From assembly GCA_019359765.1 (NCBI GenBank), contig JAHHGU010000031.1, positions 1 to 54,616 on the forward strand: a DNA stretch of 54,616 nt, given 5' to 3'. Positions 45,040 to 51,867 of this stretch are shown piece after piece. Position 1 is the first letter of the stretch, and every line of letters begins with the position of its first letter. The DNA comes from Aphanothece sp. CMT-3BRIN-NPC111. GTDB lineage: Bacteria; Cyanobacteriota; Cyanobacteriia; Cyanobacteriales; JAHHGU01. Position numbers and translations under genes: made by a program. The notes beneath the pieces were generated by a model, which ran no database searches, was not told the origin of the DNA, and was given only the letters and a program-made list of their open reading frames with translations.

Positions 45040-47304
45040 ATGCTGCAATTTTTACAAAATTTTATTTATTCAGGGCAGTTTATCCCTCATGGGCATTGCT
45101 ACCTCTGGAAACCAGGATTGGTTTGGCTCCATGTTCTATCTGATTCTTTAATCGCGATCGCCTATTATTCCATCCCCATTACGCTGGTCTACTTTGTCCG
45201 AAAGCGGCAAGATTTGCCCTTTAACTGGATATTTATGCTGTTTGGAGCTTTTATTATTGCTTGTGGTACTACCCACATCATGGAAATTTGGACACTCTGG
45301 CACCCAACTTACTGGCTGTCAGGGTTCATAAAAGCTATTACCGCTTTGGTGTCAGTGTACACCGCTGTGGAGCTTGTACCGTTAGTTCCTAAAGCTCTTG
45401 CTCTTCCTAGCCCAGAACAGTTAGAGGCAGCTAACCAAAAATTGCACAAAGAAATTATTGCCCACAAAGCAGTACAGGAGGCGCTAAGAAACTCGGAAGA
45501 TCTATTTCGCCGCCTGACTGCTTGCTCACCTATCGGTATTTTTATCTCTGATACCGAAGGTAACTGTAGTTATACCAATCCCAAATACCAAGCTATCTCT
45601 GGCTTGACCCTTACAGAAACTTTAGCTCAGGGATGGATTAAGTCAATTCACCCAGAAGATCGCTCTTCGGTGCTATCTGGTTGGCTAGCTGCCACGGGTG
45701 AGGCTAGTGAATACTCTGGGCAGTTCCGCTGCCAAACTCCGCAAGGAATGGTGCGTTGGGTTGATGCCAGGACTTCTCCCATACATTCTGATGTTGGTAA
45801 ACTGCTCGGTTATGTGGGAACAGTTGAGGACATCACTGAGCGCAAGCAAGCTGAGGCAGAGCGCGATCGCTTCTTTACTCTCTCTGTCGATCTGCTGTGT
45901 ATCGCTGGTATCGATAGCTATTTCAAGCGCTTAAACCCAGCGTTTGAAAAAACCCTTGGTTATACCCAAGAGGAACTTTTAAGCAAACCCTTCCTGGATT
46001 TTGTTCATCCTGAAGATGTAGCCGCAACTATAGCCGAAGTAGAAAAGCTTGCTACTGGTATACCTAGCATCTACTTTGAAAATCGCTATCGCTGTAAAGA
46101 TGGTTCCTATAAGTGGCTAGCATGGACATCCTCTCCAGATCGTGAAAGCGGTTTTCTGTATGCGATCGCCCGTGATATGACCGCTCAAAAGCAAGCGGAA
46201 GAAGAATTACAGTCAATCAGCCTCGCCCTAGAAAATGCTGTGGAAGGAATCTCACGGCTAGACACCCAGGGACGTTACATCATGGTCAACAAAGCTTATG
46301 CCAGCACGATCGGTTATCAGCCGGAAGAAACGATCGGCATGAGCTGGCAACAAACCGCACACCCTGAAGATTGCGAAAAAATGATCGCCGCTTATCAGCA
46401 GATGCTCGCCAACGGCAAAGTCCAAGTGGAAACAAGGGGCGTCCGTAAAGACGGCTCTATCTTCTATAAAGAAGTCGTGATGATTGGTGCCTACGACAGC
46501 AAGGAGCAATTTATTGGGCACTATTGCTTTATGAAGGATATCACCGAGCGCAAGCAGATAGAGAAAGAACTAGCGCTCAGATCGGTAGAGTTGGAGCGTT
46601 CCAATGCCGAACTAGAAAAGTTTGCTTACGTTGCCTCCCATGACTTACAGGAGCCACTGCGGATGGTTGCCAGTTATACACAACTATTGGCACGGCGCTA
46701 TCAAGGCAAACTGGATACCGATGCTGACGAATTTATCGATTATGTAGTGGATGGTGTCAAGCGCATGCAGGTTTTGATCAATGATTTGCTTGCCTACTCG
46801 CGGGTAGGTACTCGTGGCAAATCCTTTGAGCCAATTAACTGCGAACTAATTTTTGAGCGGGCAGTAAAAAACTTACAGATAGCCAGGGAGGATGCTGGGG
46901 CTGCGATCGCCCATAGTCCTTTACCCACTGTCATGGGTGATAGTTCACAACTGCTACAGTTATTCCAAAACCTGATTGGTAACGCTATTAAGTTTAGTGG
47001 CGATCGACCGCCATGTATTCAGATTGCAGCTGAGCCAAGAACAAACGAATGGATATTCTCTGTACGGGACAATGGCATTGGCATTGCACCGGAATACACT
47101 GAACGCATCTTTGAGATCTTTCAGCGCCTACACACTAGGGATCAATACCCAGGTACTGGGATTGGCTTGGCAATTTGTAAGAAAATTGTCGAACGCCACG
47201 GTGGAAAAATCTGGGTAGAAACAGAGTTGCCACAAGGTAGCATATTTTACTTTACGTTACCAATGGTTCAAATTGATAACCATGCATCACCAAACAATGG
47301 GTAG
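45040..47304 (+). CDS. Ethylene-receptor-like multi-PAS histidine kinase
   Basis: 754 residues. The first about 115 form three membrane helices of the ethylene-binding domain: [35 protein letters not shown] and [20 protein letters not shown]. Asp, Tyr, Ile-Pro and the copper-ligand pair Cys-x3-His (CGTTH) are all kept as in plant ETR1 and Synechocystis Etr1. Three PAS domains follow (about 155-275, 278-390, 392-510). HisKA has the phospho-His in [20 protein letters not shown] (about 533), then a HATPase domain ([39 protein letters not shown]). It is first in a three-gene signalling operon and overlaps the next gene. Confidence 0.93.
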   Translation: MLQFLQNFIYSGQFIPHGHCYLWKPGLVWLHVLSDSLIAIAYYSIPITLVYFVRKRQDLPFNWIFMLFGAFIIACGTTHIMEIWTLWHPTYWLSGFIKAITALVSVYTAVELVPLVPKALALPSPEQLEAANQKLHKEIIAHKAVQEALRNSEDLFRRLTACSPIGIFISDTEGNCSYTNPKYQAISGLTLTETLAQGWIKSIHPEDRSSVLSGWLAATGEASEYSGQFRCQTPQGMVRWVDARTSPIHSDVGKLLGYVGTVEDITERKQAEAERDRFFTLSVDLLCIAGIDSYFKRLNPAFEKTLGYTQEELLSKPFLDFVHPEDVAATIAEVEKLATGIPSIYFENRYRCKDGSYKWLAWTSSPDRESGFLYAIARDMTAQKQAEEELQSISLALENAVEGISRLDTQGRYIMVNKAYASTIGYQPEETIGMSWQQTAHPEDCEKMIAAYQQMLANGKVQVETRGVRKDGSIFYKEVVMIGAYDSKEQFIGHYCFMKDITERKQIEKELALRSVELERSNAELEKFAYVASHDLQEPLRMVASYTQLLARRYQGKLDTDADEFIDYVVDGVKRMQVLINDLLAYSRVGTRGKSFEPINCELIFERAVKNLQIAREDAGAAIAHSPLPTVMGDSSQLLQLFQNLIGNAIKFSGDRPPCIQIAAEPRTNEWIFSVRDNGIGIAPEYTERIFEIFQRLHTRDQYPGTGIGLAICKKIVERHGGKIWVETELPQGSIFYFTLPMVQIDNHASPNNG

Positions 47305-47734
47305 ACCTATAGAGATTCTTCTGGTTGAGGACAATCCCGGAGATGTGCGTTTGACTATTGAAGCACTTCGGGATGCTAAAGTTCTTAACAATCTGAGCGT
47401 AGTCAAGGATGGGGTGGAGGCTATGGCATATCTACGCCTGGAAGGACAATACATCCATGCAACTCGTCCCGATATGGTTTTGTTAGATTTGAACTTGCCT
47501 AAGAAAGACGGTTGCGAAGTGCTAGCGGAAATTAAAGGCGACCCCAACCTCAGAAGGATACCAGTAGTGATCCTGACAACTTCTAAGGCTGAGGAAGATG
47601 TCATCAAAAGTTATAACCTTCATGCAAACTGCTACATTGCCAAGCCAGTAGACCTAGAGCAGTTTATGACGGTTGTGAAAACGATTGAGGATTTCTGGCT
47701 GACAATAGTGCAACTACCGCCACAGTTAACTTAA
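47282..47734 (+). CDS. Rcp1-like single-domain response regulator
   Basis: 150 residues consisting of a receiver domain only. Acidic residues are in [19 protein letters not shown], the phospho-Asp in [14 protein letters not shown], Thr in [12 protein letters not shown] and Lys in [13 protein letters not shown]. The long loop after strand 3 and NPGDVRL are typical of Rcp1, the partner of phytochrome-like kinases with a DLQEPLR H-box, as in the preceding kinase. The start overlaps the kinase end (23 bases with ATG 47282, 8 with ATG 47297), indicating coupling. Confidence 0.9.
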   Translation: MHHQTMGRPIEILLVEDNPGDVRLTIEALRDAKVLNNLSVVKDGVEAMAYLRLEGQYIHATRPDMVLLDLNLPKKDGCEVLAEIKGDPNLRRIPVVILTTSKAEEDVIKSYNLHANCYIAKPVDLEQFMTVVKTIEDFWLTIVQLPPQLT

Positions 47735-47823
47735 TCTAGCTCGACAAGTGGCGCGGCGACGAGCGCATCAGAGTTAACATCCAACCTGATGACTAATCTA
47801 ATAGCTTTGTAGAGTTAAATTGT

Positions 47824-50805
47824 ATGGAAAACCCTTTAGTAACTGCAATGCCAGATTTGATTGCATCTTGCCCGAATCACCAAATTCTGGCTCAGAATAA
47901 AGCATTAATGGGCATAGATAAACCTCTCGATCGAGACGCAATCGATAGTTCCCAACAAACAGTGTTCAAAATCCTGCTGGTAGAAGACAACCCAGGAGAT
48001 GCCAGATTAGTAAGGGAGATGCTGGTTGAGGAAGGTGGCGAGCGGTTCAACCTCAGTTATGCCAAGCAACTGAGCGAGGCCTTTCAGTATCTTAGTGAAG
48101 ATCAGTTTGACATTATCCTGCTAGATTTATCGCTACCAGATGGACAAGGCTTAGATACACTTACTCAAACCCGTGCTGTCTCATGCCAGGTACCGATTGT
48201 AGTACTAACTGGTTTCAAAGATGATGCGATCGCACTCCAGGCTGTCAGGCAAGGGGCACAGGACTACCTCGTAAAAGGCGAAATGGATGGCAAATTGTTA
48301 GTCCGTGCCATCCGCTATGCCATTGAACGAAACCGCCTACGAATGGATTTAGAAGCACGTACGCAAGAGTTACAAAATCGCGAAGCCAACTTCCACAATC
48401 TAATAGCCACAAACGTTGATGGCATGATTGTTCTGGACACAAATGGAGTTGTGCGTTTTATCAACCCGGCGGCAGAAGCTTTATTTGGCTGCAAAGCCGA
48501 GGAACTCTTGGGACAATTATTTAGCTTTTCTGTAGTGCCGGGTGAAACAAGAGATCTATGTATTATGCGTCAAAGTGGAGAAGCACCCACAGTGGAAATG
48601 CGCGTCGTGGAAACAAGTTGGCAGGGAGAAACTGCCTATCTTGCCTCTCTTCGAGATATCACTGAGCGCAAGTGGGCAGAAGAACGGCAGACCATGCAGT
48701 TTGTGGTGGCTCACATTTTAGGGGAATCTACCACGCTCCAAGAAGCTTCTTTTAAGATCCTGGAGTCAATCGGCAAAAGTGTGGGATGGGAAGCTGGAGA
48801 AGTATGGCTCTTGTCTCCTGATTCTACAGAGCTACGCTTGGATACTATTTGGCATGAAGAAGCCTCGTTTTCAGGTGCGAATTTCTTTGCTAGCAGTCGT
48901 GAAACTACCTTTTTACGCGGACAAGGTTTGCCTGGTCGCGTCTGGAGTAGCGGTGAACCTGTATGGATTACTGACATTTCTACAGACATAAACTTTCCAC
49001 GAGCCACAGCTGCGGTTAAAGATGGATTGTATGGAGCCTTCGCTTTTCCCATCCGCAACGGCAGCGAAGTGATCGGTGTCATGGCGTTCTACAGCTGCTA
49101 TATTCGCCCGCCGGATCACAAGCTACTCAAGATGATGGCGGACATCGGCAGCCAGATCAACCAGTTCATTGAACGCAAGCAGGCAGAAGCAGCAATCCAA
49201 GCGCAAAAAACCTTTCTCAGTCAAGTTATTGATACAAATCCTAATTTAATCTTTGTTAAGGACTGGAATGGTAAGTTTACCCTGGTTAATAAAGCTCTAG
49301 CCCAGCTTTATGGCACAACTCCTGAAAACCTTATTGGCAAGAGGGACGGCGATTTTAATTTCAATAAACAAGAGGTAGAGCAATTTCTAGAAGCTGATAG
49401 ACAAGTAATGGCAACCTCACAGGAACTAATTATTCCTGAAGAAAAAGTTACTGACTATACAGGAAAAGTGCATTGTTTTCAGACAATCAAGAAACCGCTA
49501 TTTTCTCCAGACGGAAATAGTTACCAAGTTCTGGGAATTGCTACCGATATTACTGACCGCAAAACAGCAGAAATTATTCTGCAAAAAATTAATGAAGAAC
49601 TAGAAATTAGAGTCAATTCACGTACTATTCAGCTCAGGAATATCAATCATGAATTACGGCGGGAGATCGTTGAGCGAGTTCGTGCAGATTCAGCACTGCG
49701 AGAGAGTGAAGAACGCTTTCGGCAATTGGTTGAGCAAGCTGCCGATGGTTTTTTGTTGCATGATTTACAAGGACGCTTCATTGCTGTTAACCAGCGTGCC
49801 TGCGACAGCCTGAACTACAGCCGTGAGGAACTACTGAGTTTAACGGTAACGGATATCGAAGAAAATTTTGATTTTGAAAAAGCTACAGAGCTGTGGAAGC
49901 AGATGATTCCTGGCATTCCTATTACCTTAAATGGGGTTTATAAACGCAAGGATGGAACAACATTTCCCGTTGAGGCTAGTGTTGGCGTATTCGAGTTAGA
50001 TGGAAGTAGGCTTATACTGGCATTAGTTCGCGATATCACTGAGCGTCAGCGGGCGGAAACTGAAATTCGTAACGCCTTCGAGAAAGAAAAACAACTAAAC
50101 GAATTAAAATCCCGCTTTATTACCATTGCCTCTCATGAGTTCCGTACCCCGCTCACTACCATTTTGGCTGCGGCTGAATCATTGGAACATTACAGTCATA
50201 GATGGAATGAGGAGAAGAAAGTAAGTTATCTGCATCGTATTCAAGACGGCGTTAAACGCATGACAGAGCTATTAAATGATGTTTTGATAGTTGCTAAAGC
50301 CGACGCTGGCAAAGTAGAGTTTGAGCCAAAAGTCATCAATTTAATTCAATTCTGCCAGGAACTTACTGAGGAGATGCAACTTGCTGATGGCAACCAGCAT
50401 CAAATCATATTTGTCAATGACGGTAACTTTCCTGATAAGACGTTAGCCAAAAAGTTTGCATACATGGATGAAAAGTTGCTGCGGCAAATTTTCACTAATT
50501 TACTCTCAAACGCGATGAAATATTCCCCATGTGGCAGCACTATTTATTTTGAACTTTCTTACCAGGATGAAAATGCTGTTTTCCAAGTTCAAGATCAAGG
50601 CATTGGTATTCCTCCAGAAGACACTGAACTACTGTTTGATGCTTTCCATCGAGCTAAAAATGTTGGTACTATTTCAGGTACTGGACTAGGACTAGCAATT
50701 GTGAAAAATGCTGTGGATATACATGGTGGCAGTATCACTGCGAGCAGTGATGTAGGAGTAGGAACAACTTTTATAGTTATGCTGCCGTTGAACCATCAGA
50801 TTTAA
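47824..50805 (+). CDS. Hybrid histidine kinase: receiver-PAS-GAF-PAS-PAS-HisKA-HATPase
   Basis: 993 residues, no membrane segments. The order is: receiver (about 50-170, phospho-Asp in IILLDLSLPDGQGLD); PAS (about 189-285, NVDGMIVLDTNGVVRFINPA); GAF (about 290-447, SVGWEAGEVWLLSPDSTELR); PAS (about 463-585, NPNLIFVKDWNGKFTLVNKA); coiled linker; PAS (about 632-750, ADGFLLHDLQGRFIAVNQRA); HisKA with His in IASHEFRTPLTTIL (about 775); and HATPase (NLLSNAMKYSP, DQGIGIPPEDTELLFDAF, GTGLGLAIVKNAVD). The N-terminal receiver could take phosphate from the upstream kinase directly or through the small regulator, making a relay. It lies 89 bases after the Rcp1-like gene. Confidence 0.93.
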   Translation: MENPLVTAMPDLIASCPNHQILAQNKALMGIDKPLDRDAIDSSQQTVFKILLVEDNPGDARLVREMLVEEGGERFNLSYAKQLSEAFQYLSEDQFDIILLDLSLPDGQGLDTLTQTRAVSCQVPIVVLTGFKDDAIALQAVRQGAQDYLVKGEMDGKLLVRAIRYAIERNRLRMDLEARTQELQNREANFHNLIATNVDGMIVLDTNGVVRFINPAAEALFGCKAEELLGQLFSFSVVPGETRDLCIMRQSGEAPTVEMRVVETSWQGETAYLASLRDITERKWAEERQTMQFVVAHILGESTTLQEASFKILESIGKSVGWEAGEVWLLSPDSTELRLDTIWHEEASFSGANFFASSRETTFLRGQGLPGRVWSSGEPVWITDISTDINFPRATAAVKDGLYGAFAFPIRNGSEVIGVMAFYSCYIRPPDHKLLKMMADIGSQINQFIERKQAEAAIQAQKTFLSQVIDTNPNLIFVKDWNGKFTLVNKALAQLYGTTPENLIGKRDGDFNFNKQEVEQFLEADRQVMATSQELIIPEEKVTDYTGKVHCFQTIKKPLFSPDGNSYQVLGIATDITDRKTAEIILQKINEELEIRVNSRTIQLRNINHELRREIVERVRADSALRESEERFRQLVEQAADGFLLHDLQGRFIAVNQRACDSLNYSREELLSLTVTDIEENFDFEKATELWKQMIPGIPITLNGVYKRKDGTTFPVEASVGVFELDGSRLILALVRDITERQRAETEIRNAFEKEKQLNELKSRFITIASHEFRTPLTTILAAAESLEHYSHRWNEEKKVSYLHRIQDGVKRMTELLNDVLIVAKADAGKVEFEPKVINLIQFCQELTEEMQLADGNQHQIIFVNDGNFPDKTLAKKFAYMDEKLLRQIFTNLLSNAMKYSPCGSTIYFELSYQDENAVFQVQDQGIGIPPEDTELLFDAFHRAKNVGTISGTGLGLAIVKNAVDIHGGSITASSDVGVGTTFIVMLPLNHQI

Positions 50806-51095
50806 GTATGTAATATCAAGTCCGTTTAATTGGTTCGTTAGTTGTCAGTTGTTAGTGGTCTTGATGCAATGTTTTTTATGTTCACCTACTTACTTCTATA
50901 ATTGTGACTTTCAAAGAAGGTCGCGATTAAATCAAAGCGTCAAACAAACTCAATAGTTTGAAACTTCGCCAACAACCCAACCTACTCTTATCTGGTATTG
51001 AAGAAAATTTTAAGTTTTTCCTTAATTTATATTTACAAATAGGTTTTAAATAATTAGAATAGTACTTATCAATTAAATTCACACAACAAAACATC
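50806..51095. other. Gap after the signalling operon
   Basis: 290 bases with a short run of TTAGTTGTCAGTTGTTAGTGG repeats near 50838-50860 and no gene. The promoter and start of the repeat-leader protein should be at its right end, but no clear start site is seen. Confidence 0.35.
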
Positions 51096-51839
51096 TTGTT
51101 ATCAGCCTCTATAACAAAAGCCTTGTCAGACTCGCACCATAACGATTTGCCTACCAGTTCAGTTTGTCGCCGCCTCATTGCTTCTGGACTATCTATCAAA
51201 ACAGCTAGTGCAATTTCTCGTCGCGCGATCGCATCTGGGCTAGGTATTAATACAGCGAGTGCAATTTCCCGCCGACTAATCGCTTCTGGATTATCTATCA
51301 AAACAGCGAGTGCAATTTCCCGCCGACTTATGGTTGCTGGTTTGTCAGTCGGTGCAGTGGCAACGTTTTCACCCTATGCTGTGGCTGATACTACTAGCAC
51401 TATCATGTTGTCTGGCACTGTTCAGCAGGTTTTAGACGTATCGGCAAGAGAAGTAACTATTGAAGTCCCATTAGATGATTCAGCTATCACTAATCTCAAC
51501 GTTGGTAGCGTTAGTATTAGATCGAATGCGTCCAATGGTTACAAGTTGACCGTAACATCGGCTAATAACGGCGTGCTAAAAATGACTGATAGTGCTATCA
51601 GTTACTCAACCCCTTATACATTGAGCTACGATGGTGCAGCAGCCGTTAGCCTCAGTGGCACTGCTGAAACTCCGTTAGTTGTAGAAAACAAAACATCTAT
51701 CAACAAGGATTTAAAAGCCTGTGCAACTAGCACTGGCTGTAGTAGGTCTTTGACTATTAATGTTAAAGAATCAGATGCCAATAAAATACCAGCAGGTCTT
51801 TATAGAGATACCCTAATGTTTAACATTATTGCTAACTAA
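51096..51839 (+). CDS. Secreted pilin/spore-coat-U-like protein with N-terminal 17-residue tandem repeats
   Basis: The C-terminal about 150 residues form a secreted beta-rich domain (DTTSTIMLSGTVQQVLDVSA to IPAGLYRDTLMFNIIAN) resembling fimbrial subunit or spore coat U proteins. It is preceded by a signal-peptide-like segment (RRLMVAGLSVGAVATFSPYA-VA). Before that lie three copies of RRLIASGLSIKTASAIS-like repeats (51174-51326). The start is uncertain: the frame opens at 51063 and has a TTG at 51096; the only internal ATG, at 51330, would give a 169-residue protein without the repeats. Synonymous differences between repeats argue that they are translated. It converges on an usher-like gene. 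Confidence 0.65.
   Translation: MLSASITKALSDSHHNDLPTSSVCRRLIASGLSIKTASAISRRAIASGLGINTASAISRRLIASGLSIKTASAISRRLMVAGLSVGAVATFSPYAVADTTSTIMLSGTVQQVLDVSAREVTIEVPLDDSAITNLNVGSVSIRSNASNGYKLTVTSANNGVLKMTDSAISYSTPYTLSYDGAAAVSLSGTAETPLVVENKTSINKDLKACATSTGCSRSLTINVKESDANKIPAGLYRDTLMFNIIAN
51174..51326 (+). repeat. Three 51-base tandem repeats in a coding leader
   Basis: Units start at 51174, 51225 and 51276, each encoding RR-[LA]-IASGL-[SG]-I-[KN]-TASAIS. A fourth, divergent unit from 51327 becomes the signal-peptide core. Units 1 and 3 differ at seven bases, all silent in the plus-strand frame. Confidence 0.85.
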
Positions 51840-51867
51840 AAGTGCGGCGTGATTTATGAACAAGCCT

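Noticed and set aside
50927..51301. A 124-codon minus-strand frame across the 51-base repeats
   Set aside because: Differences between repeat units are synonymous in the plus frame, not in this one; no family features are seen.
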